Of a stretch of DNA of 64,000 nucleotides, positions 32,917 through 42,866 are shown piece by piece. The number at the start of each line of letters is the position of its first letter. The first letter of the stretch is position 1. The translations under genes were made by a program, and so were the position numbers. This stretch comes from Lucinisca nassula (taxonomy: Eukaryota; Mollusca; Bivalvia; Lucinida; Lucinidae): contig OY757020.1 in assembly GCA_963580285.1 (NCBI GenBank), positions 96,475,497 to 96,539,496 on the forward strand. The letters run 5' to 3'. Under the pieces are notes generated by a model that saw only the letters and a program-made list of their open reading frames with translations, was not told the origin of the DNA and did no database searches.

Positions 32917-35900
32917 AATTGCTGAGTCAGCTTCCATCCCCATATCTTTTAGTTGGCGACTTCAATGGTCACAATATTCTATGGGGCTGTAAAGATATCA
33001 ATAACAGAGGAGCACTTGTTGAAGATTTTATTGCAAAGAGCGATCTTTGCTTGATGAATGATAAATCTTATACTTACCTTCACCCAGCGACAGGTCATTT
33101 GTCTTCTTTAGATCTCTCTTTGTGTCACCCATCTCTCTTCTTGGACTATGACTGGTCTGTTCATGATGATCAGTGCGGAAGTGATCACTTCCCTGTTATA
33201 ATTGAGAGCGTAAACGAACCAGATGAGGACTGTAACCAGAAATGGAAAATGAATAAAGCCGACTGGGAATTATTCCATAATTTATGTGAAGAAGAGTTAT
33301 CAATTGATCATTTTAATGAATCATCCGACATTGTTTCTGATTTCACAGATACACTTATTAACATATCAGAACAATGCATTCCAAAGACCTCCACAAATAC
33401 TAAGAAAAGCAAGCCTTGGTTTAATAATGACTGTAAAGAAGCTATTAAAAAGCGTAAACAGGCTCTAAATAAGTTCTGCAAAAATCCCACTTCAGAAAAG
33501 CTCAACGACGTAAAAGTTTTTAGAGCTAAAGCTCGGCGAACAATCCGAGCTTCCAAACGAAAGTCATGGAGAGAATATGTCTCCAAATTGAACTATAAAA
33601 CCCCCATTAAAAAGGTTTGGGATATGGTACGAAAAATTTCAGGAAAAACAAAGTCTTCTAGTTTTACACATTTAAATACTGAATTTGACACAATAGCTTC
33701 AACAAAAAAAGATATTTCAGATACTCTTGGGCACACATTCTTGAGAAATTCATCATCGCGTAATTATTCTGACACTTTTAGAAATTTCAAAAAGGACCAA
33801 GAGAAAAGAAATCTAAACTTTAAATCACTTAATCACGAAGAATACAACAAACCTTTTAACTTATCCGAACTCGTTGAAGCCATTGAAAAATCACATGATA
33901 CGGCAACCGGCCCCGATGAAATTCATTATCAGATGCTTAAGCATCTGCCAAAAAGTTCTCTTACAACACCTTTAGATATCTTTAATAATATTTGGGAAAC
34001 GGGGGTATGTCCTGAGAGCTGGCGTGTAGCTACAGTTGTACCAATTCCGAAACCAGGGAAAGATCATGCAGAACCTACAAATTATCGTCCGATAGCTTTG
34101 ACAAGTTGTTTGTGTAAAACATTGGAGAGAATGATAAACAAGAGATTAGTCTGGTACTTAGAGTCCAACAACCTCATTTCAGAATATCAATCGGGCTTTC
34201 GTTCGGAACGTAGTACCAATGACAATTTAATAAGACTAGAAACATTTATACGAGATGCTTTTATTAACAAAGAACACGTAGTAGCTGTCTTTTTCGACTT
34301 GGAGAAAGCATATGATACAACATGGCGTTATGGAATATTGAAAGATCTACATAACATTGGCTTAAGAGGAAAACTTCCCAGTTTTATTGAAAGCTTTTTA
34401 GGGGAGCGCATGTTTCAGGTGCGTGTGGGGTCTACCCTGTCAGATTTCTATGATCAAGAACAGGGTGTCCCACAGGGTAGTATTCTTTCAACTACGCTAT
34501 TTAACATCAAAATAAACAATATTGTACAATGTTTGGACGACAAAACTGATTGTTCATTGTATGTTGATGATTTTTGTATATGTTACCGTTCAAAAAATAT
34601 GAAAACAATTGAACGAAAGTTACAACAAAATTTAAAAAGAATAGAAGAATGGACTGATAAAAATGGTTTCAAGTTCTCCAAGTCGAAAACGCAGTGTGTT
34701 CATTTTTGTAAACTACGGAAGAAACACGAACATCCTTCCCTGTTTTTATACGGATCACAAATTCCTGTTGTTGAAGAAGCCAAATTTCTTGGGGTCATAT
34801 TTGATCAAAAGTTATCTTTTATTCCCCATATTAAATATCTTAAAGCGAAATGCTTAAAAGCTTTGAATCTTTTGAAAGTTTTAGCTCATACAAGTTGGGG
34901 AGCAGATCGGTATACTTTATTACATCTTTACCGGTCTTTAATAAGATCTAAATTATATTATGGGTCTGTTGTTTATGGTTCTGCCAGAAAGTCCTATTTA
35001 AAATCCTTGGATACTATCCATCACGAAGGCCTTCGTCTGGCCATGGGAGCCTTCCGTACTTCTCCCGTATTAAGCCTTTATGTAGAAGCAGGTGAACCAT
35101 CTTTAACCTCGCGCAGAGAGAAACTTTCTCTTCAGTATGCTATTAGACTTGCTGCAAATCCATCTAACCCGGCATCCAAAATTTCATTTCGACCTCAATT
35201 TGTAGATAGGTATGAAACTAAACCCACAGCAATTAAACCTTTTGGATTACGTATTTTACCACTGCTGGAAAATTCAGGTATCGACCTTAAAAATATTCAA
35301 AAACATGAAACCGCCGAAGTTCCATCTTGGTGTATTAAACAACCTTCTATTCTGTTCGACTTACATAATAGCAAAAAATCCGAATCAAATCCGATACTTC
35401 TCAAACAAAACTTTCAGGTACTGCAATCACGTTACGATGATTACCAGCAAGTCTATACTGATGGTTCCAAAGAAGGAGATAAAGTTGGTTGTGCGTATGT
35501 TTCTAAAGATACGCACAAAACCATGCGCCTTCCAGATGGTTCATCTATTTTTACAGCTGAAGCCAAAGCAATAGACCTAGCTTTAGATTTTATCAGTTCT
35601 TCAACAATTCAAAAAGCAATTATATTTTCTGATTCACTTTCTGTGCTTAAGGCTTTAGACCATTCATCATCTAAAAATCCTCAAATTCAAAAATTGATCG
35701 AAAAACATCATGAAATTTCTAAAACACACCAAATCTTGTTTTGTTGGCTTCCGAGCCATATTGGCATTGTCGGCAATGAATATGCTGACAAGAAAGCAAA
35801 GGAATCGCTCAATCTTGATCCATCTGTTTTTAAAATTCCTTTTAATAATTTTAAACCATTTATCAATAGATACATCTTGTCGGAATGGCAAGGCGAATGG

Positions 35901-36387
35901 GACCGTGCAATAAATAACAAACTCCATGCCATTAAACCTGTCGTTAGTACAAAATGCTCTCCTCCACAGTTTTCCAGAAAAGAGGACGTAGTATTAACAC
36001 GACTGCGCATCGGCCATACTAGAGTTACTCATTCTTATATTTTTAATGGTGATGATCAGCCTTCTTGTGTAGGTTGTGATCAGCCATTCACTGTGAAACA
36101 TATCTTAATTGACTGTGTTGACTTTTCACCCTCACGTATTTTATATTTCAAAGCTGACACTTTGCAACAACTGTTTCGAGATGTACCTGTTGATAACATT
36201 ATTTTATTCTTAAAAGAAATTGGTCTTTTTCATAAGATTTAACTGTTTCAGATTTTTATACATTATCATTCTGACTTGTTACTTTTAATATCATCATAAT
36301 TATTCAAGCCGTTTTACCATTAACCGACTGACGCTTATGACCCACCAAGAGGGTTGACGCGTCGTTAAACACGAAATCATCATCATC
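32917..36387 (+). mobile_element. I/Nimb-like LINE, copy L, 5'-truncated, in non-repeat DNA
   Basis: Begins in the endonuclease part of ORF2 and ends in the 3' UTR and ATC tail. It has an 11-bp TSD and sits in the SGNH exon of a minus-strand gene. This is the one insertion in the window whose target is clearly neither a family member nor a tail. Confidence 0.94.
32919..36242 (+). pseudogene. ORF2 (partial EN, RT, RNase H, Cys/His end), copy L, open but truncated
   Basis: The longest open frame, 1107 codons from the truncation point to the family stop; there is no genuine ATG at the start. Approximate residues: GDFN 13-16 and SDH ~100 (end of AP-endonuclease); RT motifs PKPGKD ~370, FDLEKAYD 458, GVPQGS 515, YVDD 547; RNase H with YTDGS 845, AEAKA 879, FSDS ~905, LPSHIG ~946; and a C-terminal C-x2-C-x6-H-x4-C motif at ~1049. 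The enzyme would nick target DNA and copy element RNA, and RNase H would remove the RNA strand. Without the N-terminal endonuclease half and a promoter it cannot act alone. Confidence 0.9.
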
Positions 36388-36398
36388 AACTGCCCTGT
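36388..36398 (+). repeat. Target-site duplication, right, of copy L
   Basis: AACTGCCCTGT, second copy; see 32906-32916. Confidence 0.92.
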
Positions 36399-36828
36399 TG
36401 ATTCTTGCCCTGGCTTTCTCCATGGCCGCAGTGTCATCAGAGTAACGCCATCTAAGGCGAGGTAAAATGCAAGACCATACAATTTTTGTGACAGGGAAGG
36501 AGTTAGTAAGGTATTCAAAAACTGCACAAATGTAGCGCCTGAGTGACTGTGTAGGTACTCTACCAATATCGTTTCCACCCGCATGGATCAAGGGAAAACA
36601 GGGCGCATTGAAACCCATTGAAAGATAGCAATTTTTAATGCTTCACACAAACTAATGACAAAAGTTAAACTGAAGGCCTGGGCGGCCTGCCCAGATAATT
36701 TTACTCCATATCTGTTTAAAAGGGCCAAATCCTGACCCAAAGGTGTCTGAACATGACTGTGGGCCCTGGATATAAGTGAAGACCCTACCATCCAAATGAA
36801 TGCTTGACCTACAAACATAAAAGAGTTA
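36388..36828 (-). pseudogene. SGNH-type hydrolase domain (exon), decayed and split by copy L
   Basis: On the minus strand: IWMVGSSLI (block I, with the nucleophile Ser in GSS instead of GDS) near 36800, then, after a frameshift near 36600, LIHAGGNDIG (block III GxND) near 36570 and VWSCILPRLRW. The last block lies beyond copy L at 32764-32905. A TTTGTAG acceptor-like site precedes block I at about 36829. In other invertebrate genomes I recall such hydrolase domains next to tyrosine recombinases, which lie upstream here too. The domain's role in such proteins is unknown to me. Confidence 0.7.
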
Positions 36829-38014
36829 AGCAACATGTTTAAGAGTTAATAAAGACCTTAACATTGAGCCTTATACATGCAAAGTGGGTGCTAGCACCAA
36901 CAAATCATGCCCTTGTATCATAAGTTTGACTCATTCTTGGGCACTCAGCAGACTTTTTCTATAATCCTTAACTCCGCTTTTCAAAAGCTTAGAGAAAAAA
37001 TTATATGAATTCTCTGAATTTGTTACGTAATTACTGTATTTCAGTCTATTCTTCGCGTTGTGTTTTCTGGGATGGTAGGAACGAATAAAGACATCCTTAT
37101 ACAATATTTAGTTTATTGACAACATAGCTATAATACGCCACAGGAGTCCCTCTCGCACAAGTTCATCTCCTACCAGTCTCTTAACGTCTATATATACTGA
37201 CGAAAAGCTCTAAAGTTTCTAAGTTATCATTTCAGAGCTTCAAAGCCGAATCTCTAGCTTCCCAATCTAAATCTAGAATAATAATCTTAAATCTTGTCTA
37301 AGTCTCATCTAAAATCTATCAGTCCAATCTAAAAATCTTCAAAATCTCCCTCTCTCTGACACACAATCCCCCTTATATAGTACTCTCACACCTGCATACT
37401 TAGTCATGCCCATTCGCACGTGTTAAAACCCATTACTAAGAAAAACCAGAAGATCATTTTACCATATTAACATATCTCTAACGTGAATTAACCCATCAAA
37501 AGTGTGAAAGCCTTTTACTAACTGGAATATTTAAACACCCCTATTCATGAATAAAAGACATTAGCACCTGGAAGCCATTAACAAGGTGATAAATACATTT
37601 GGCAAGCATGTGGTGGTGACAGAATACGTTTATAATTCATCCAAGTCCATTATTGGAAAAAGAAGGGCGTGAAGCTGAATACTCAATTTACACCAATTTA
37701 GCAACTATCACGCAGATGTTCCATTATCAAGTTTCACTAAAAACCAAATCAATAACAGGGTGTCAAAAACACTCTCTACCTAAGAATGTAGAAATATTAC
37801 TTTTAAGAAAATCTTACGGCCTACTAAGCATTACGTTACAAATTCCCCCATCTCCCATCTCAAAATAGAGGGAACATGGAGAAGTCAACGGGACAGAGAC
37901 CACACTAAAGTGTGTGTGTGGGGTGGGGGGTGGGGGGGGGGCTGCAATGGTGTCATTTTAGCAAACGTACCACATTTTTCAAAACTATTAACTCAAGCCT
38001 GCAATTTGTCCTAC
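36829..38014. other. Non-coding stretch between hydrolase and recombinase exons
   Basis: No convincing coding sequence in about 1.2 kb. It could be the intron joining the two domains on the minus strand. It contains a G-rich simple repeat (GTGTGTG, GGGGTGGGGGG, G10) at about 37908-37942. Confidence 0.5.
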
Positions 38015-38632
38015 CTAATGTAACGCTTAAAAACGGAGCTATTTTCTGACCACCTCCCCATAGCCCTTATAGCATCATCACCAATCCTTTGTTGACATGC
38101 AAGAGTAACTGCCCCAATGCGAAACGAATGGGGGCGCACAACCTGCTTGATCCCAAGGAAGCTTATTGACTTACCCAAGACCGCAGAAAACGGAAAACGA
38201 GTAACTGGCAGGCCATTGAAATGACAAAAGAAAGGACCACTACATTTTGGCCTATACTGAACGTAATTTGAATGGAGAGCAACTGGACATACCTGTTTAT
38301 CTGAGCATGGGGTGAGAACCAATGTGACATGCGGCCTGACTGATCAGTTTTTGAAAACCTGACATTAATCCAGACTTCAGAACTTGTAATGGAAACATCA
38401 TCAAATTGAACTACCTTGGAGAAATCACTTCCTTTCGATTGAACCACAATTTCTCCAGTACGCATCAGCCCGAAAAAACATGTTGAAAACATTGCTTGAA
38501 AAAGCAAAGCTTCGTAGACTGATTGTGTTACTTGTTTTAGTGCACCTGGAAAAGCTTTCAGCATGTCCATAGTGACTGGTTCTCTCAAGTCTTTACGGGA
38601 GTGGTACTTACTATAACCTTCAGCATTTTCCT
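38015..38632 (-). pseudogene. Tyrosine recombinase catalytic domain, one frameshift
   Basis: On the minus strand the frame enters at a TTAG acceptor-like site near 38632 and contains the first catalytic Arg in FFGLMRTGEI (near 38455). A frameshift near 38340 follows SKTDQSGR; the second frame has VLTPCSDKQVCPV, then PHSFRIGAVTLACQQR (H-x-x-R), GRW and KRYIR (catalytic Tyr). All residues expected of the R...HxxR...W...Y family are present. An AG/GTAGG donor-like site follows RYIR. The type resembles recombinases of Crypton, DIRS or Ngaro elements and their domesticated relatives; no RT of DIRS type is nearby, so a Crypton-like or domesticated origin is more likely. Confidence 0.78.
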
Positions 38633-38798
38633 AACTATAAAAGTTTGAGTAAGATCAGACCAGCCATTTATCTTAAAATAGAAGGAAATGCCAGCTATTA
38701 TAAGCTTGCAGTATTGTGTGTATAACCCTTTAATGTGACATCTGAAATAAAAACATCACAATCATTGTAAGTAACTATTGGCAATGGGTCCAGCTCAC

Positions 38799-39404
38799 CT
38801 TGCATATAAGCTGGATGTGGAAAGACTTGCAATGGCTGGGGAACACTAACCACTGGTTGCTGACCCAAGGCTGGTTGTACCACTGGTTTCTGACCCAAGG
38901 CTGGTTGTACCACTGGTTGCTAACCCAAGGCTGGTTGTACCACTGGTTGCTGACCCAAGGCAGGTTGTACCACCAGTTGCTGACCCAAGGCTCGGTTGCT
39001 GAACCGAGACTGGTTGTACCAGGAGTTAATGACCCATGGCTGGTCGTACCACTGGTTGCTGACCTACGTCTGGTTGTATCCGCAGACTGCAGACCCAAAG
39101 CTGGTTGTGAGGGGTTAGCAACAACTGGCAGAGGCTGTTGAAGTATGGCAGCAGCCTGGGGTGGCTGGGGAACAATGGCTGCTGCTTGAATTGGCTGAGA
39201 AATAATGGCTACTGGCTGATGTCCCCCTACGGGCTGTTGTGCTGTAGTAGCAGGAACTGGCATGGCAGGCTGATTGCCACTTGCTGGATCAGGATTAAAT
39301 GCCGGCATGGTGGGAGCTGCCGGCTTGGGCTGAACCTGTGTGCGCTGTCGTTTAGACCCTGCACGCTTCTTTGCTTGATTGTCACCCTTCCTTTTTGATG
39401 GCAT
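38799..39404 (-). pseudogene. N-terminal exon of the recombinase gene, Gln/Pro-rich with 10-residue repeats
   Basis: On the minus strand it starts at ATG 39404 with a basic, probably nuclear-localising segment (MPSKRKGDNQAKKRAGSKRQ), followed by Pro/Gln/Ala-rich sequence. A repeat of QPALGQQPVV follows, read in a different frame from the start, so a frameshift lies near 39000-39080. The exon can end at 38799 with an AG/GTGAGC donor, in frame with YMQ. Linkage to the recombinase exon at 38632 is inferred from order, strand and splice sites. Confidence 0.55.
38851..39000 (+). repeat. 30-bp tandem repeat, about five units
   Basis: Units of ACTGGTTGCTGACCCAAGGC plus TGGTTGTACC repeat head to tail with few changes. 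On the minus strand each encodes ten residues, VVQPALGQQP. Confidence 0.85.
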
Positions 39405-39500
39405 ACCTTTAAGTAAAACAAGAACTTTACAAACACATTTAATAACATAAAACCTACCTACCTTAACCAAATTAAAAAGCATATTCGTAAAAACTTATCA

Positions 39501-39595
39501 ATATGCCATTTAACCTTGATTTCACGCTCTTACGGGCCCAATCATCAATATGCCATTTAACCTTGATTTCACGGTCTTTGGGGCCCAATCTGGCA
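39501..39595 (+). repeat. ~48-bp direct tandem duplication
   Basis: ATATGCCATTTAACCTTGAT followed by TTCACGCTCT and GGGCCCAATC occurs at 39501 and again at about 39548, with a few differences. It lies just upstream of the recombinase gene start. No function seen. Confidence 0.8.
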
Positions 39596-39699
39596 AAGTG
39601 CTCCCCACTTTTTTTTTTTTTAAATATACAATATATATACATATTATACCCATATTTATACATACATAATATAATATACTCATATCAAGTCGATCCCTA

Positions 39700-39862
39700 A
39701 TCAGAGGTGGGCGAAAACCGGAGTATCCGGAGAAAGCCACCTGACCTTCTGTTGCAGAACTTGGCGTCTCACCTGTGACCCGAGCCAGTCTCGAACCTAC
39801 AGCGGTGAGAGATCTAATGATAAAGAGTCAGTGCTCTTACCCACTAGGCCACAGGGGCCCGT
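39700..39862 (-). mobile_element. tRNA-derived SINE
   Basis: The minus strand has a tRNA-like head: box A region GTGGCCTAGTGGGTAAGAGC (39862-39833) and box B GGTTCGAGAC (39797-39788). The body continues to about 39700. The anticodon-arm region is degenerate and there is no intact cloverleaf acceptor pairing, so it is not a functional tRNA gene. An AT-rich simple stretch (39610-39690) follows. Confidence 0.72.
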
Positions 39863-39884
39863 GAAGTGATTGCTAATCCAAACT

Positions 39885-40018
39885 GAAGCGGCGTACCCAG
39901 AGAAACCTTTGCTAACAAGGCGTCTCATAAATTAAGACCCCGAGTCAGGCTCGTACCCACAGCGTTGAGTGACCTAATGATTGAGATGGCTCTTATCCAC
40001 TAGGTCAAGGATTCCTGA
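39885..40018 (-). mobile_element. tRNA-derived SINE, second copy
   Basis: Related to the one at 39700-39862 in the same orientation: GACCTAGTGGATAAGAGCC (40013-39995) as box A and GGGTACGAGCCT (39961-39950) as a degraded box B, followed by the GAGACGCCTTGTTAGC segment. The two stand ~25 bases apart. Confidence 0.68.
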
Positions 40019-40183
40019 CTTGACATGCATGCACGATGCAGGCTAAATAAGGCAATGTGCACCGACATGATCCGGATGTTAACTGCAGGCCCCAGTGCTC
40101 CTGAACCGTGTAGACATTTTGTCCCGCACAGTAACATACAAAGGTCTATGAGTATAGACAACAGTTTATTCTGATTCTGATAT

Positions 40184-40497
40184 TCGATTTGAAGTTTAAC
40201 GTCCCCTTCAACCCTATATATGTCATTTTGGAGACGTTTCCAATTTTGTGCGACTTTTATCAGACATTGAGATGAAATGACATCTCAATCCCTGTCGCCA
40301 AAGGAAACCAGTAAGGACTGTCTGCTGTGTGGGTGCGTGTGTTTCGGTTTTAGGTCCCACTAACAGCTAAGGTCATACGGAGACGGGACCTCGTTTTAAA
40401 GGCTCATCCGAAAGTTGGGAGAAGCTCAGGATCGATCCTGCAATCCCTGGTTTATCAGGCGAGCAGCATAACCACCACTCGTACACCACAGAGGCTT
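40184..40497 (-). mobile_element. SINE with tRNA-like head and LINE-like 3' end
   Basis: On the minus strand the head has GTGGTGTACGAGTGGTGGTT (box A-like) and GGATCGATCC (box B-like). The body shares the GAGATG, AAGTCGCACAAAATTGG and GACGT segments with 14914-15212 and 58044-58340. It ends GGGTTGAAGGGGACGTTAAA then CTTCAAATCG, matching the 3' end of the I/Nimb-like LINE. Confidence 0.72.
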
Positions 40498-40499
40498 CT

Positions 40500-41092
40500 A
40501 ACTCTGCTGGTGTGGAATTCGTCAAAGGGTGTGTCACCAGTTAACAGTTCTGATTGTATGCATGGACGGGTCGTGCCAATGTAGGCGTTGGCCTTCAAAG
40601 CGGTGACCGATCGCAGAAACACGGATTGAACAAGACGATTGCTGAATTCAACATTGTCCAATTCCATGCTTTCATGAACCCGAGCAAGGCACACGCACAT
40701 GGTTGATGACAAAGGAGAAAAACAATCTCCGCACAAATCTCCAATTCCGAGAAATTCGATACAAATAACCATTGCAACAATGATATAAAATGTTCATGCG
40801 AATTTTGCACAGACCAAAATATTAAGATTATACTTATCTTCGCAGATGAAAACCGATTTGATTTTCCAAAACTTCTTCTCCCTTGCATTGAACGATTTCC
40901 CAAAATGAGGGGGTTTCAAGGTCGGTCAGCCTAAAATAGCTTACCACCACAGATGGGAGCAACTCTAGGGACATTTGTCATGTAGCCTTCTTTAAAGGTA
41001 CAGTACCTATGTACAGGCAGTACAACATTATAAGATTAAATGTGCCTTCCCAAAAATAATGCAATTTAATTCATATTTGGAATTAAATTAGA
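40500..41092. other. No gene seen
   Basis: Two overlapping minus-strand frames of ~100 codons are open here but have no recognisable domain or start context and overlap each other. No repeat family is recognised. Confidence 0.45.
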
Positions 41093-41470
41093 TTAACGAG
41101 ACTGCGCATTGGCCATACTAGAGTTACTCATTCTTATATTTTTAATGGTGATGATCAGCCTTCTTGTGTAGGCTGTGATCAGCCATTCACTGTGAAACAT
41201 ATCTTAATTGACTGTGTTGACTTTTCACCCTCACGTTACTTACATTTCAAAGCTGACACTTTGCAACAACTGTTTCAAGATGTTCCTGTTATTATTTTAT
41301 TCTTAAAAGAAATTGGACTTTTTCATAAGATTTAACTTTTTCAGATTTTTATACATTACCATTCTGACTTTTTTACTTTTAATATCCTCATAATTCTTCA
41401 GGCCCTTTAACCATAAACCTAATGACCCACAAAGAGGGTTGACGCGTCGTTAAACACGAAATCATCATCA
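41093..41470 (+). mobile_element. I/Nimb-like LINE, fragment N (ORF2 end and 3' UTR)
   Basis: From TTAACGAGACTGCGCATTGG it matches the last ~240 coding bases, the 3' UTR and a tail ending near 41470. A 9-base loss (DVPVDN to DVPV) lies near 41291, and the 3' UTR has lost several bases of the stem. A satellite block starts directly at the tail. Confidence 0.87.
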
Positions 41471-41932
41471 TATGATAAGTCGCATTCGGTAACACCAACC
41501 TGGTGATCCCCCGGTCCCGGGATGCACTGCTCCACTGGCCCACTATCTCAGAAACCTTACAGATTCCTGCCCCTAAACCATATATATTCTTGTTCCTTGT
41601 GATAAGACACTCCTTGTGATAAGACACATTTAGTGACATAAACCTAGGGGTCTGCGGTGCGCAGAGGCCATGCCCCACCCCTCTACTTCACAAATGTCCA
41701 CATAACTGAGAAACTGTTCAGAGCCCCACCCCTAAACCATATATATTCATGTTATATATGATAAGACTCATTCAGTGACACCAACCTGGGGGTGCTCTGG
41801 GTCATTCCCCAACCCTCAACTACATAAAAAGCCGTATGTCTCAGAAACCATTCAGATCCCCACCCCTAAACCATATATGTATTCTTGTTCCTTATGATAA
41901 GACACTTTCATTGACAGCAACCAATGGGTCTC
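41471..41932 (+). repeat. Satellite-like tandem repeat, ~140-bp units
   Basis: ATGATAAGACACATTCAGTG-like segments recur at about 41473, 41617, 41758 and 41896 (spacing 138-144). CCCCACCCCTAAACCATATA recurs before each. The same monomer makes up 57100-57370. Confidence 0.82.
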
Positions 41933-41934
41933 AC

Positions 41935-41966
41935 AGCTTGTGCTGGGGACATTAAACGCCAAATCA
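41935..41966 (+). mobile_element. 3' end of a SINE
   Basis: GTGCTGGGGACATTAAACGC followed by CAAATCAAACAAAC is the same 3' terminus as the SINE at 58044-58340. Only the end remains, and copy M starts next to it. Confidence 0.6.
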
Positions 41967-42866
41967 AACAAACACACTGGTGGGAATATGTTTCAAAATT
42001 GAACTACAAAACCTCCATTAAAAAGGTTTGGGATATGGTACGAAAAATTTCAGGAAAAACAAAGTCCCCTAGTTTTACACATTTAAAAACTGGTTTTGAC
42101 ACAAAAGCATCAACTAAAAATGATATTTCAGATATTCTTGGTAGCACATTCTTGAGAAATTCATCATCGCGAAATTATTCTGACACTTTTAGAAATTTCA
42201 AAAAGAACCAAGAGAAAAGAAATCTAAACTTTAAACCCCTCAACCACGAAGTATACCACAAACCTTTCAGCTTATCCGAACTAGTTGAAGCCATTGTAAA
42301 AATCACATGATACGGCAACCGGCCCTGATGAAATTCATTATCAGATGCTTAAGCATTTGCCAAAAAGTTCTCATTCAACACTTTTAGATACCTTTAATAA
42401 TATTTGGGAAACGGGGGTTTTGGGAAACGGGGGTCTGTCCTGAGAGCTGGCATTTAGCTACAGAACAGAACAGAACATAACTTTACTGAAGATAAACTCA
42501 GGCCACACACAGGTGGCGTAAGAGCATATTATACAAACAGGTGACGTGTAATAAAAAGACATATATAAACAAGCAAATGCAACAACAAAAAGGAAACAAA
42601 TAAATCACATTACCATGCCTATGCAAAAAGGATTTTTAAGGCCATTAAAAACAGACCATGGATCTCACCAAGCCTGTCAAATTTAGGCGGTTCTATAAGG
42701 CAGCCATAGCAGGAACAGGAAAATGTGTATCCCCGAAAACACACCTCCTTCCTACATGAGACATGAGGTAGGGTTGTCGGAGACTTGGTCACATATCACA
42801 TAGACTTGTTAATGTGATGAAAAAAAGCATAATGTAAAGAACATGTAGTGATAAAATACAGACAAC

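Noticed and set aside
38800..39141. Plus-strand frame with WLYHWLLTQG repeats
   Set aside because: Product of the 30-bp tandem repeat read in the opposite sense; the minus-strand Gln/Pro-rich reading continues with a basic N-terminus and a splice donor.
39700..40018. Possible tRNA genes on the minus strand
   Set aside because: A and B box-like segments exist, but stems and anticodon arms do not pair, and the sequence goes on into a SINE body.
40455..40903. Minus-strand frames of ~100 codons
   Set aside because: Overlapping frames without domain, start context or conservation evidence, and partly within a SINE head.
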